NCBI GenBank assembly: GCA_016195825.1 | Contig: JACPYV010000040.1 | Coordinates: forward strand, 62,001 to 126,000 | Source of the DNA: Burkholderiales bacterium | Lineage (GTDB): Bacteria > Pseudomonadota > Gammaproteobacteria > Burkholderiales > Burkholderiaceae_C | Reading direction: 5' to 3' | Length of the DNA: 64,000 nucleotides | Notes under the pieces: model-generated | Databases searched by the model: none | What the model saw: the letters and a program-made list of their open reading frames with translations, nothing else | Told to the model about the DNA's origin: nothing | Shown here: positions 54,273 through 63,448 of the stretch, piece after piece | Layout: each line of letters starts with the position of its first letter | How positions within the stretch are numbered: the stretch's first letter is position 1 | Translations under genes and position numbers: made by a program

Positions 54273-54803
54273 ATGACTCCACCATCCCGCCGCCTCCTGC
54301 TCGCCGCTCTGGCCCTGCTTGCCGAGGGTTTGCACCTCGGCTGGGAGGCGCTGCATGGCGGCATCGTCATCCACCACCTGCTGCAGCGCGCCGACATGCC
54401 GGGCCTGCACAACGCCTGGGGCCTGCTCATCGTGCCGGCCCTGGCCGCATGGGCCGCCGGCCGGTTGCCCCGGCCAGGCGCCGCGCCGCGTGCCTGGTGG
54501 CCCGTGGCGCTGGGCTTCGCACTGCCGCTGCTGTTGGGCGGCGCGCTGTCCCTGACCTTTGGCCTGCAGGCCCAGGCCGCCACCGAGGCGGTGTTCTTCA
54601 GTCTGCTGCTGCTGAGCCTGCTGCTACCGGCGCACCGGCCCGAGAGCCTGCTGGGCTTCGTGCTGGGCATGAGCTGGACCTTTGGCGCCCTGATCCCGAC
54701 GGCGGTCGGTGCGGTGATCGCCGTCCTGTCGTGGCTGCTGCGCGGTCTCGCCCGCCGGGCGTGGCGCCTGGCAAGGCCGGTGAGGCCGGTGAGGCGGGCA
54801 TGA
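54273..54803 (+). CDS. Small membrane protein, about five transmembrane segments
   Basis: 176 residues, mostly hydrophobic: segments near 8-30, 47-63, 75-95, 105-120 and 130-155. A His-rich loop (HGGIVIHHLLQRADMPGLH) sits after the first. Not recognised. Its stop overlaps the start of the DUF4386 gene by 4 bp, so the two are co-expressed. Confidence 0.75.
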   Translation: MTPPSRRLLLAALALLAEGLHLGWEALHGGIVIHHLLQRADMPGLHNAWGLLIVPALAAWAAGRLPRPGAAPRAWWPVALGFALPLLLGGALSLTFGLQAQAATEAVFFSLLLLSLLLPAHRPESLLGFVLGMSWTFGALIPTAVGAVIAVLSWLLRGLARRAWRLARPVRPVRRA

Positions 54804-55525
54804 GCGCGGCCACCGTCAGCCGGCGCGAACTGCGCCTGTCCGGCCTGTGCTACCTGGCCATCATCGGGCTGGGCCTGTGGAGCGAGCTCTACGTGCGCGG
54901 CGGCCTGGTCGTGGCCGGCGATGCGGCCGAGACCGCCCGGCGCATCGCGGCACAGCCGCTGCTGTGGCGCAGCGGCCTGGTCGCCGACCTGCTGATGCAG
55001 GTGCTGGACCTGCCCATCATCGTCATGATGTGGCGGCTGCTGCGCCCCGTGAACGAGCCGCTGGCGCTGACGGCAGCCGGTCTGAACGGGGTGCAGACGG
55101 CCATGCTGGTGGCCAACCGCGTGCAGCTGCTGGCGGCGCTAGACCTGCTGACGGGCACCGCCATGGGCGCCGCCTTCCCACCCGCCCAGCGTGAGGCGCT
55201 GGCGATGCTCGCGGTGCAGCTGCATGGCCAAGGCTTCGGTATCGGCCTGCTGTTCTTCGGCTTCTCCTGCGTCATCTGCGGCGGGCTGATCGCCCGCAGC
55301 GGCGTGCTGCCGCGCGTGCTGGGCGCACTGCTGGGCGTGGCGGGGTTGGCCTACCTGGTCAACAGCTTCGCGCTGCTGCTGGCCCCGCCGCTGGCGGCAC
55401 TGCTATTCCCGGCGGCACTGGCCCCGGCCTTCGTGGGCGAACTGGCGTTCGCGCTGTGGCTGACCGCGGGCAAACACCAGGTTGTCGCAGCGCCCGACAA
55501 CCCCAAGTCCCACCCACCCCCTTAG
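54800..55525 (+). CDS. DUF4386 membrane protein
   Basis: 241 residues with about six membrane segments. The pattern LCYLAIIGLGLWSELYVRGG near the start, LLMQVLDLPIIVMMWRLLRP and FGFSCVICGGLIARSGVLPR matches DUF4386. Function unknown. Start overlaps the previous stop (ATGA). Confidence 0.85.
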   Translation: MSAATVSRRELRLSGLCYLAIIGLGLWSELYVRGGLVVAGDAAETARRIAAQPLLWRSGLVADLLMQVLDLPIIVMMWRLLRPVNEPLALTAAGLNGVQTAMLVANRVQLLAALDLLTGTAMGAAFPPAQREALAMLAVQLHGQGFGIGLLFFGFSCVICGGLIARSGVLPRVLGALLGVAGLAYLVNSFALLLAPPLAALLFPAALAPAFVGELAFALWLTAGKHQVVAAPDNPKSHPPP

Positions 55526-55537
55526 CGCCCGCCAACC

Positions 55538-56008
55538 ATGAGCCAGCCTGCGATCCCCACCCTCTACGAATGGCTGGGCGGCCTGCCCGCCCTGCTGCGC
55601 CTGACCGCGCGCTTCTACGAACGCGTCAAGGACGACGCGCAGCTCGCACCCGTGTTCGCCCACATGAGCGACGAGCACCCGGCCCATGTGGCCGCCTTCC
55701 TGGCCGAGGTGCTGGGCGGCCCGACGGCCTATTCCGACCAGCATGGCGGCCACCCGCACATGATCCGTCAGCACCTGAACCGCCACCTCGCCCAGGAGCA
55801 GCGCCGCGCCTGGGTCACGCTGCTGCTGGACACGGCCGACGAGCTGGGTATGCCCGACGACCCGGAGTTCCGCTCGGCGTTGATCGGCTACCTGGAATGG
55901 GGCTCGCGGCTCGCCGTCATCAACTCGCAGCCCGGCGCCGTGGTGGATGCCGACGCGCCCATGCCCAAGTGGGGCTGGGGCGAGGTCAAGGGGCCTTACA
56001 CGGGCTGA
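55538..56008 (+). CDS. Group II truncated haemoglobin
   Basis: 156 residues. The truncated-globin helices are clear: LYEWLGGLPALLRLTARFYERV, FLAEVLGGPTAYSDQHGGHPHMIRQH with the proximal-His region, and EWGSRLAVINSQ with the Trp of group II (TrHbO). Binds oxygen or reactive nitrogen species. It ends 12 bp inside the converging DUF1203 gene. Confidence 0.93.
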   Translation: MSQPAIPTLYEWLGGLPALLRLTARFYERVKDDAQLAPVFAHMSDEHPAHVAAFLAEVLGGPTAYSDQHGGHPHMIRQHLNRHLAQEQRRAWVTLLLDTADELGMPDDPEFRSALIGYLEWGSRLAVINSQPGAVVDADAPMPKWGWGEVKGPYTG

Positions 56009-56469
56009 CCTCGCTCCACGCGGCACTGGAAGCAGTTGAACTTCGAGCGGATGTGCACGTAAGCGACGTCGTCGTCGGCCAGGATCTGGCGGCAGCGGGC
56101 CTCCAGCTCAGGGCCGTCGACGACGCGGCCGGTCTCGTAGCGGATCCAGTCTCTGGCGTCGTAGCCGCGCACCAGGGCCGGCGCCAGGAAGGCGAACCAG
56201 GCCGGCAGCGTGTCGGCCTCGTAGCGCTCGCAGCCGCGGGCGTGCAGGAAGACGGGGCCGGCTTCCGCGTAGGGCTGCAGGGAAGTGAACGGGCGGTAGG
56301 ACAGCACCAGCTTGTCCTCGCCGTCGGCGATCAGCTGCAGGCAGTGGCGGCAGGGGTTGCCCGGCCCTTCGGCGCGGCGCCGCAGCGCCGGTTGCCCGTT
56401 GGCGTCGGGGCCGCCGCGGCGGATCGCGTCGGCTTGCGCCGTGGGTATGCCTTGAACGGCAAGTCTCAT
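55996..56469 (-). CDS. DUF1203 protein
   Basis: 157 residues. The family pattern PCRHCL...GEDKLVLSYRPF...GPVFLHARGC and AYVHIRSKFNCFQCRVER is complete; the paired cysteines may bind metal. The ATG at 56469 has GAGG eight nt upstream; the earlier in-frame start is unlikely. Converges on the globin gene with a 13-bp overlap. Confidence 0.9.
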   Translation of the reverse strand: MRLAVQGIPTAQADAIRRGGPDANGQPALRRRAEGPGNPCRHCLQLIADGEDKLVLSYRPFTSLQPYAEAGPVFLHARGCERYEADTLPAWFAFLAPALVRGYDARDWIRYETGRVVDGPELEARCRQILADDDVAYVHIRSKFNCFQCRVERGQPV

Positions 56470-56572
56470 GGGATCATCCTCGGGTGGCGATGTCTGAAGC
56501 GACAACACCACCATTCGACCCAGGATGGCCGCCTGACGCTGGCCGCTTTCGGCCGTGCAATCCCGTGCCAGA

Positions 56573-58798
56573 TCAGGGCGGCGGTTCGGACGCCGCGGCC
56601 GACGCGGGAGCCTCGGGCGCCGCCAGCCCGATGCGCGCGATGGCCAGGTCGCCCGCGAACTCCTCGTAGAACCAGTCCTCCCCCACCTTGACCAGCCCTT
56701 CGCTGGGCGGTGCCAGCGGCGTGATGGGCTGGCCCTTCAGCGCGACGGCCATGGTCGCGGCCCAGACGGGCAGCGCGAGGCCACCGCCGCTTTCACGCTC
56801 GCCCAACGACTTGGGCTGCGGATAGCCGATCCACACCGCGCCCGCGCGCGTCGCCTGGAAGCCGCAGAACCAAGCATCCACCGCGTCGTTGGTGGTGCCG
56901 GTCTTGCCGTGCAGGTCCCAGCGGCCCAGCATGGCGCTGGCGCGCGCACCTGTGCCTTCGCGCGTGACGGCGGCCAGCAGCTGCGAGGTCATGAAGGCGT
57001 TGCGCGCGCTGACGGCTGTCTTGAACCGGGGCGGCTCGGCCTTCCACAGCACGGCACCCTGCGCGTCCTGCACGCGGTCGATGAGCCAGGCCGTCGGCAG
57101 CTGGCCGCCGTTGGCAAAGGCCGCGTAGCCCTGGGCCATCTGCAGCGGCGTGACCGAGCCGGTACCCAGCGCGAGGGTCAGGTTCAGCGGCTGCTTGGCT
57201 TCGTCGAAGCCGAAGCGCGCGGCCCAGGCACGGGCGCGCTGCGGGCCGATGGCCTGCACCAGGCGGATGGTCACCATGTTCTTGGACTTGGCCAAGCCTT
57301 GCCGCAGCGTCAGCGCCTCCTCGTACTGGCCGTCGTAGTTGCGCGGCGCCCAGTCGCCCTGCTCGAAGGGCGCATCGCTGACCAGCGTGCCGGCCCAAGC
57401 GCCCTGGTCGATCAGCGCCGAGTAGATGAAGGGCTTGAAGGCCGAGCCGGGCTGGCGAAAGGCCTGGGTGGCCGAGTTGAACTGGTTGCGCGCGAAGTCG
57501 AAGCCGCCCACCAGCGCGCGGATGGCGCCGCTGGCCGGGTCCAGCGTGACGACGGCGCCCTCGGCCTGCGGCACCTGGCTCAGCTGCCATTGCCCGCCGG
57601 ACTCCAGCACGCGCACCACGGCACCGCGCTTGGCACCCTGCAGCGAGCGCAACGCGTTGCCCTTGAGCGTGATGCGCTCGCCGTCGGCCATCACCAGCTT
57701 GGCGGCGCTCTTGTCCAGCTCCATCAACACCGCGGTGCGCAGCTCGCCCAGGTCGGGATAGGTGTCGAAGGCGCTGTCCAGCGCCTCGTCGAACTCGGCG
57801 CCCTCGGGCAGCGCGAGGGTGGTCTCCGGCCCGCGGTAGGGCTGGCGACGTTCCAGCTCGAACAGCGCGTGACGCAACGCCTCCTGGGCTGCCGCCTGCT
57901 CTGCGTAACGCAGCGTCGTCGTGACCGTGAGGCCACGCGTGTAAGCCTCCTCGCCGTAACGCGTGACGATCTCGGCGCGCACCTGCTCGGCGGCGTGGTC
58001 GGCCACGCCCGACAGGCGCCTGGGCCGGCGCACGTCCAGCGGCTTTTCGCGCGCAGCCTGGGCCTGCTCGGCGGTGATCTGGCCCACCGCCACCAGCCGG
58101 CCCAGCACGACGGCCTGGCGGCGCTTGGCGCGCTCGGGGTAAAGCACGGGGTTGAGGCGGTTGGGGTCCTTGGGCAGGCCCACCAGCACGGCGATCTCGC
58201 CAGTGCTCAGCTTGTCCAGCGGCTTGCCGAAGTAGCGCTCCGCCGCGGCACCGAAGCCATAGGCCTTGTTGCCCAGCGAGATCTGGTTCATGTAGATCTC
58301 GAGGATCTGCTCCTTGCTCAGATTCTTCTCGATCTTGATGGCCAGCAGCCCCTCCTGGGCCTTGCGCGCAAAGGTCTGCCGGTTGGTCAGGAAGATGTTG
58401 CGGGCCAGCTGCTGCGTGATGGTCGACGCGCCCTGCAGCGAGCGCGGGTGCAGCAGGTTGTGCAGCATCGCGCGCAGGATGCCGCTGTAGTCGATGCCCG
58501 AGTGGGCGTAGAAGTCGCTGTCCTCCACGGCCAGCAGCGCGTCCTGCAGCGGCTTCGGCATGTCCTTCAGCGGCACGAAGCGGCGACGCTCGGCGCCGAA
58601 CTCGCCGATCAGCTGGCCGTCCTCGCTGAGCACGCGCAGCGGCTGATGCGGCTGGTAGTCGGTCAGCGCGTCGAGCTCGGGCAGTTGGGCCCAGATGAAG
58701 GTGGCGACGATGGCGCCGATCAGCAAGACCACCAGGGGCAGTGCGACCAGGGCGCCCAGCCAGGGGCGTTGGACGAAGAACTTCAGCATGGCGCGCAT
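56573..58798 (-). CDS. mrcA: Class A penicillin-binding protein 1A (transglycosylase/transpeptidase)
   Basis: About 741 residues. N-terminal membrane anchor (LGALVALPLVVLLIGAIVAT); glycosyltransferase motifs EDSDFYAHSGID, GASTITQQLARN and KEQILEIYMN; an OB-like linker; transpeptidase motifs SAFK (catalytic Ser), SKN and KTGTT. It polymerises and crosslinks peptidoglycan. Start is MRAMLKFF (58798) or MLKFF (58789); no strong ribosome site separates them. Confidence 0.95.
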   Translation of the reverse strand: MRAMLKFFVQRPWLGALVALPLVVLLIGAIVATFIWAQLPELDALTDYQPHQPLRVLSEDGQLIGEFGAERRRFVPLKDMPKPLQDALLAVEDSDFYAHSGIDYSGILRAMLHNLLHPRSLQGASTITQQLARNIFLTNRQTFARKAQEGLLAIKIEKNLSKEQILEIYMNQISLGNKAYGFGAAAERYFGKPLDKLSTGEIAVLVGLPKDPNRLNPVLYPERAKRRQAVVLGRLVAVGQITAEQAQAAREKPLDVRRPRRLSGVADHAAEQVRAEIVTRYGEEAYTRGLTVTTTLRYAEQAAAQEALRHALFELERRQPYRGPETTLALPEGAEFDEALDSAFDTYPDLGELRTAVLMELDKSAAKLVMADGERITLKGNALRSLQGAKRGAVVRVLESGGQWQLSQVPQAEGAVVTLDPASGAIRALVGGFDFARNQFNSATQAFRQPGSAFKPFIYSALIDQGAWAGTLVSDAPFEQGDWAPRNYDGQYEEALTLRQGLAKSKNMVTIRLVQAIGPQRARAWAARFGFDEAKQPLNLTLALGTGSVTPLQMAQGYAAFANGGQLPTAWLIDRVQDAQGAVLWKAEPPRFKTAVSARNAFMTSQLLAAVTREGTGARASAMLGRWDLHGKTGTTNDAVDAWFCGFQATRAGAVWIGYPQPKSLGERESGGGLALPVWAATMAVALKGQPITPLAPPSEGLVKVGEDWFYEEFAGDLAIARIGLAAPEAPASAAASEPPP

Positions 58799-58941
58799 CG
58801 TAGGCGGAAGGCGCAGACAGCCCGCAGCAAGCCCCGCGATACGCCTTGAGGACGGCCGCGGCACCGTGCCCCCAAGCCTAGGGACGCCCGCCCGCGGCAG
58901 ACTGCCTAAGCTGGACCGACCGACGTTTTCAGGAGCCCACC

Positions 58942-59979
58942 ATGCGGATGATCTGTACCTGCCACATCGTGCCCAAGGACGTGCTTGAGCGTCTGGCCGG
59001 CGACAAGAAACTCTCCGCCGAGCTGCGCCGCGGCGCAGCCGACTCGGCCCGCGTCACGGACGGCATGCGCACGCTGCGCACACAGAACGGCGAGCTGACC
59101 CGGCTGGCCCAAGCCAGCGGCGCCCACCTGGTGGAGCTGGCCGCCGCGCCCAAGGTCACCGTCTACGACTGCAAGCACAGCCAGACGCTGCCCGGCATGC
59201 CGGTGCCCGGCGCCAAGACCTCGACGGACGCGACCGCCAAGCGCTGCTTCGCCGAGACCACCGGCGTCGCCAAGTTCTACCAGGCCGTGTTCGGCCGCAA
59301 CTCCATCGACAACGCCGGCATGACGATGATGTCCAGCATCCACTTCGGCAAGGGCTACAACAACGCGATGTGGAACGGCACGCAGATGGTCTACGGCGAC
59401 GGCGACGGCAAGCTGTTCGTCGACTTCACCAAGGGCGACGACGTCATCGGCCATGAGTTGACTCACGGCGTCACCCAACACAGCCTGCAGCTGGCCTACA
59501 GCGGTGACGCCGGCGGCCTCAACGAGAGCATGTCGGACTGCTTCGGGTCGATGTTCCGGCAATGGAGCGCCAAGCAGGACGCGAAGGCCGCAGACTGGCT
59601 GATCGGCGCCGACATCATGGGTCCCACCGCCAAGGCCAAGGGCTTCAAGGCGCTGCGCAACATGGCCAAACCCGACGACAAGGCAGCGCTGGCGCCGCAG
59701 CCGACCAAGTACTCGCAGGTCACGCCCGGCATGGACCCCCACTACAGCAGCGGGCCGCCCAACCTCGCGTTCTGCACCGCCTGCCTCACGCTGGGTGGCA
59801 AGAGCTGGGAAAGAATCGGTCAGGTCTGGTACGCCGCGCTGACCACCTCCGGCGCCCAGCCCCACATGACCATGCCGCAGTTCGCCGCCCGCACCCGCCA
59901 GCTCGCTACGCAGAAGTACCCGGCCCAGGCGGCCGTGGCCGCTGCCGTGGACGCGGGCTGGAAGAAAGTGGGCCTGTGA
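58942..59979 (+). CDS. M4-family metallopeptidase (protealysin-like)
   Basis: 345 residues. HELTH provides the zinc-binding His pair and catalytic Glu, GGLNESMSD the third ligand, and DPHYSSGPPN the substrate-stabilising His. A short propeptide-like N-terminus (MRMICTCHIVPKDVLERLAG) and no signal peptide are the protealysin type. The next gene encodes its inhibitor emfourin, 6 bp downstream. Confidence 0.95.
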   Translation: MRMICTCHIVPKDVLERLAGDKKLSAELRRGAADSARVTDGMRTLRTQNGELTRLAQASGAHLVELAAAPKVTVYDCKHSQTLPGMPVPGAKTSTDATAKRCFAETTGVAKFYQAVFGRNSIDNAGMTMMSSIHFGKGYNNAMWNGTQMVYGDGDGKLFVDFTKGDDVIGHELTHGVTQHSLQLAYSGDAGGLNESMSDCFGSMFRQWSAKQDAKAADWLIGADIMGPTAKAKGFKALRNMAKPDDKAALAPQPTKYSQVTPGMDPHYSSGPPNLAFCTACLTLGGKSWERIGQVWYAALTTSGAQPHMTMPQFAARTRQLATQKYPAQAAVAAAVDAGWKKVGL

Positions 59980-59985
59980 GACGAG

Positions 59986-60291
59986 ATGCAGCCTGACGAC
60001 CATCTCGAAGTCGAGCGCCTGGGCGGATTCGCCGGCATGGGCGGGCCGGGCTCGCACATCCGCAGCGTCGGCCGGCTCAAGGGCAGCGAGCTGACCGCCA
60101 CCGACCGCCAGCACCTGGGCACGCTGTTCGACGGCGCCGCGCCGCCCGCCGAGCCCGCCGGCGCAGCCGATGGCTTCCGCTACCGGCTCACGCTGCACCG
60201 GCCTGGCGCGGCCCTGCCCGCCGTCGTCGAGCTGCCCGAAGCCGCCGTGCCGGCGCGCGTGCGCGGCTGCGTCAGCGACGAGCTGGTCTGA
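59986..60291 (+). CDS. Emfourin, protealysin inhibitor
   Basis: 101 residues. LEVERLGGFAGMGG near the start, ending with PEAAVPARVRGCV, fits the emfourin family of M4 peptidase inhibitors. It directly follows the M4 peptidase gene, the usual bicistronic arrangement, which keeps the cytoplasmic protease in check. Confidence 0.9.
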   Translation: MQPDDHLEVERLGGFAGMGGPGSHIRSVGRLKGSELTATDRQHLGTLFDGAAPPAEPAGAADGFRYRLTLHRPGAALPAVVELPEAAVPARVRGCVSDELV

Positions 60292-60322
60292 GCCGGACGG
60301 GGTTGGGCCGGGCTGAGCTGGG

Positions 60323-60763
60323 CTACCTGGCCGCAGCGATCGCGCGCTGCAGGTCCTCGCGCTGCTCGCAGCCCGCGGGGCACAACTTCTCCAGCACCGC
60401 CAGGCGCTCACGCGCCTTGGCCAGTTCGCCCTTCATCACGTAGAGCTCACCCAGGTATTCGTTGGCGCCCAGGTGGCCGGGGGCGATGCGCAGCGCCTCC
60501 AGGTACTGCGACTCGGCCTCGGCGAACTGCGGGCTGGCCTGCTTGCGCAGCGTGTAGCCCATCAGGTTGTGCCAGTCGGCACTGCCCACCTGGGGCTGGG
60601 CGCGCAACGCGGCCAACGCGCCGGCCCAGTCCTTGGCCGCGATCAGGCGGCGCGGCGCGGCCAGCGGGTCGGCGGCGGCGGGCTTGATCTCCGGCGGCGG
60701 GCTCATGTCAGCCGCCCAGGCGGGGCTGGCCAACAAGCAAGCGGTCAGCACGAGATGACGCAT
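60323..60763 (-). CDS. Periplasmic TPR protein
   Basis: 146 residues. Signal peptide (LVLTACLLASPAWA), then TPR-like helices: LMGYTLRKQASPQFAEAESQ, YLEALRIAPGHLGANEYLGE and LYVMKGELAKARERLAVLEK. AGGAGA sits five nt before the ATG at 60763. Role unknown beyond protein interaction. Confidence 0.85.
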   Translation of the reverse strand: MRHLVLTACLLASPAWAADMSPPPEIKPAAADPLAAPRRLIAAKDWAGALAALRAQPQVGSADWHNLMGYTLRKQASPQFAEAESQYLEALRIAPGHLGANEYLGELYVMKGELAKARERLAVLEKLCPAGCEQREDLQRAIAAAR

Positions 60764-60950
60764 ACCAGTCTCCTGTCGCCCAGGGGCGGGCGCCACGAGC
60801 TTAGCCGGCCTGCCGGAAGTCACGGTGGGTCGCGTGCCATCGGCCTCTGCCCAGGCTTTGTCGGGTGAATCGCGAGCTTCGTCCGGCCACGGCTGACGCG
60901 CGCCGCGGCAATCTCTAACTTTGCGCCATCGCCCACCCTCGGAGATCCCC

Positions 60951-61325
60951 ATGAAAGCCATCCTGCCCCTGCTGCTGCTCGCCGCCGTCCCCGCCTTCGC
61001 CGCCCCCGCCCCGCCCGCCGTCTGCCCCGAAGTCGCGGCGCAGCTGACCGAATACCTGGCCAGCGCCAAGCAGCGCATCGGCGTCGACGGCGAGGTGCGT
61101 GTCGAGTTCGACGTCGACGCGCAAGGCCGGCCGCAGCTGGTGGCGCTGCAGGGCAAGCGCCGGTACCAGGCACCGGTGCGCATCGCGCTGGACTCGCTGG
61201 ACTGCCAGGCCGGCACGCCGCAGCGCTACATCCTTAACATCCGCTTCGCCGACCCCGTGCCGATGATGGCCGCGTCCGCCGCCTCGGCCACCATGGCCCA
61301 GGCGCCGAACCAGGACGCCCGCTGA
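60951..61325 (+). CDS. Small secreted protein with TonB-like domain
   Basis: 124 residues. Signal peptide ending AFAAPAPP; the body GEVRVEFDVDAQGRPQLVAL resembles a TonB C-terminal domain, as in energy-transducer-like proteins. Without a membrane anchor it is not a full TonB. Just upstream of the sensor kinase genes on the same strand. Confidence 0.65.
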   Translation: MKAILPLLLLAAVPAFAAPAPPAVCPEVAAQLTEYLASAKQRIGVDGEVRVEFDVDAQGRPQLVALQGKRRYQAPVRIALDSLDCQAGTPQRYILNIRFADPVPMMAASAASATMAQAPNQDAR

Positions 61326-61334
61326 CCCCCCCGC

Positions 61335-62432
61335 ATGCCGCCCACCGCGCCGACGACCACCGCTCCCTCCAGATACCCGCTGCTGCGCGGCCCGGCACTG
61401 GCCATGGCCGCCGCCGTGAGCCTGGCACTGGCGGCCGGCCTGATGCTGCCCGAGCTGGTGAACTGCAAGTTCGCCAGTGAGGACAACACCTGCCACGCCA
61501 CCCACCTACCGGGCCAGCGCGCCTGCCTGGCCGTGGCCTTCATGCTTTACAGCCTCTGGCTGAGCGCCGTGCTCAGCCACCCCTGGCTGCCGCGCACGCC
61601 CCGGCTGCGCAGCGGCGGGCTGGCGCTGCAGATCGCCGCGCTGGCGGTGCTGAGCACCTTCGTCGGCATGTTGGGCCACCGCTTCGGCGGGCCGGACATC
61701 TTCTTCTCGCCCTACAACCTGCAGGTGCAACTCATCCTGTCCAGTTGCGCCTGCCTGGCGCTGGAATACCACCAGCGCGGTCGCCGCCGTGAGGCGGACG
61801 CCGAGTCGCTGCATCGCGACGAGCAGGCCCGGGCCAGCCAGCTCGACGCGGCGCGCGCAGCGCTGTTGCAGGCCCAGGTCGAGCCGCATTTCCTGTTCAA
61901 CACGCTGGCCCATCTGCGCCGGCTGGCCGGCACCGACACCGCCGCCGCCCGCGCGATGCTGGCCGACCTGCGCCGCTACCTGGATGCCGCCCTGCCCGAG
62001 CTGCGCCAGGCCGAGGCGCCACTGGCGCGCGAGCTGGAGCTGGTAGCCGCCTTCCTGGCCCTGCACCAGCGGCGCATCGGGCCGGACCGGCTGACGCTGC
62101 GCTACGAGATCGCGCCGGGGCTGGGCGACATCGTCGTGCCGTCCACCTGCCTGCTGACGCTGGCCGAGAACGCCATCAAGCACGGCATCGGCCCGCAGGT
62201 GGCGGGCGGCGAGATCTGCGTGCGCGTGCAGCCCGACCCGGACGAGCCCGGCACGCTGCGCCTGGAGGTGGCCGACACCGGCGCCGGCATGGGCAGCGGC
62301 AACGGCAGCGGCACGGGCCTGGCCACGCTGCGTGCCCGCCTCGCAGCGGCCTACGGCGGCGCGGGGCGCCTTAGCCTGCACTTGAACCAGCCGCGCGGCC
62401 TGATCGCGCGCGTGCAGCTGCCCCGGCGATGA
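61335..62432 (+). CDS. LytS/YehU-type sensor histidine kinase
   Basis: 365 residues. Four membrane segments (to about 145), then a His_kinase (PF06580) domain with the phospho-His in QVEPHFLFNTL (about 180), and a HATPase with LAENAIKHGI and VADTGAGMG. It is intact. Its stop overlaps the next gene by 4 bp, which is followed by the LytTR regulator, so the three form one operon. Confidence 0.92.
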   Translation: MPPTAPTTTAPSRYPLLRGPALAMAAAVSLALAAGLMLPELVNCKFASEDNTCHATHLPGQRACLAVAFMLYSLWLSAVLSHPWLPRTPRLRSGGLALQIAALAVLSTFVGMLGHRFGGPDIFFSPYNLQVQLILSSCACLALEYHQRGRRREADAESLHRDEQARASQLDAARAALLQAQVEPHFLFNTLAHLRRLAGTDTAAARAMLADLRRYLDAALPELRQAEAPLARELELVAAFLALHQRRIGPDRLTLRYEIAPGLGDIVVPSTCLLTLAENAIKHGIGPQVAGGEICVRVQPDPDEPGTLRLEVADTGAGMGSGNGSGTGLATLRARLAAAYGGAGRLSLHLNQPRGLIARVQLPRR

Positions 62433-63448
62433 AGATCGACCTGCACCCCGGCGACCTGCGCTGGATGTTGCTGGTTGGCGCGGCCACGCTGATCGCCAAC
62501 GGCACGCCGCTGGGCAACAGCATGCCCGGCAACGACCTGGTGAACGCGCTGACCTACAACGTGCTGCAGTTCGGCATGCCTGCCGTGCTGCTGCTGCGCC
62601 TGGCCGATGCCCTGGTCGACGCGGGCCGCCTGCCGGCCTGGCTGGCCTACCCGATCGTCGTGACGACCACGGTGATCGGTGGCGTCTGGTTCATCGCCCC
62701 GGCCCTGTACCCGCTGCTCGGCAAGGTGGACTGGTGGACGGACGAGGCCAACTACGGCCTGGCCAGCACCACCTTCGTCTGGCACGCCCTCGGCGTGGCC
62801 GTCTACGTGCAGCTGCGCTTCTCGCAGCGCGCCCAGGCCCGCCTGGCCACGCTGCAGGACGCCGCGGCCCTGCGCGAACGCCAGCTCGCCGCAACGCAGC
62901 TGCTGGCGCTGCAGGCGCGCGTGGACCCGGCGCTGCTGTCCGACCGCCGGGCCGCCATCGACACCGCGCTGCTGAGCCAACCCGGGCGCGCCCGGGACCG
63001 GCTGGCGGCGCTGATCGAGCTGCTGCGCGCGCTGCAACCGCATGTGGAGGCGGAGGTGTCGACGCTGGCGCGCGAGATCGTCGCGCTGCGCGCCTACGCG
63101 CGCTTGGTCAGCGCCGACGCCCAGCACACCGAGCGCCTGCACCTGGCCGGCCTGGCGGAACCACCGGACTGGCCGCTGGCCCCGCTGGTGCTGCTGCCCC
63201 TCGTGCGCCCGCTGCTGGACGAAGGCACGACGCTGTGGAGCCTGTCGCTGAGCAGCGGCACCGGGCTGGCCGAACTGCGCCTGCAGGCCCTCGGACCCGA
63301 TGCCGCGAGCACGCGACGCGCCGCTGGGCGCGTGCCCGTGGCCGAGCTGGCGCAGCGCCTGCTGGCCGTGCACGGGCCGGCGGCCCGCCTGGTCCTGATT
63401 GCCGAAGAATTGCCGTTGTTCAAGCTGACCTGGCCCGCCCCCCCATGA
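62429..63448 (+). CDS. Degenerate LytS-like sensor lacking the phospho-His
   Basis: 339 residues. Same layout as the preceding kinase (membrane half, then kinase-like half), but the H-box reads LQARVDPALLSDRRAAID, with Pro-Ala where PHF is expected, and no N-box or G-boxes follow. It can neither autophosphorylate nor bind ATP by these motifs. Overlaps of 4 bp on both sides keep it in the operon; a regulatory partner of the active kinase is likely. Confidence 0.85.
   Translation: MKIDLHPGDLRWMLLVGAATLIANGTPLGNSMPGNDLVNALTYNVLQFGMPAVLLLRLADALVDAGRLPAWLAYPIVVTTTVIGGVWFIAPALYPLLGKVDWWTDEANYGLASTTFVWHALGVAVYVQLRFSQRAQARLATLQDAAALRERQLAATQLLALQARVDPALLSDRRAAIDTALLSQPGRARDRLAALIELLRALQPHVEAEVSTLAREIVALRAYARLVSADAQHTERLHLAGLAEPPDWPLAPLVLLPLVRPLLDEGTTLWSLSLSSGTGLAELRLQALGPDAASTRRAAGRVPVAELAQRLLAVHGPAARLVLIAEELPLFKLTWPAPP

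Noticed and set aside
56555-58849. 764-codon plus-strand frame
   Set aside because: Antisense to the penicillin-binding protein, which has all catalytic motifs.
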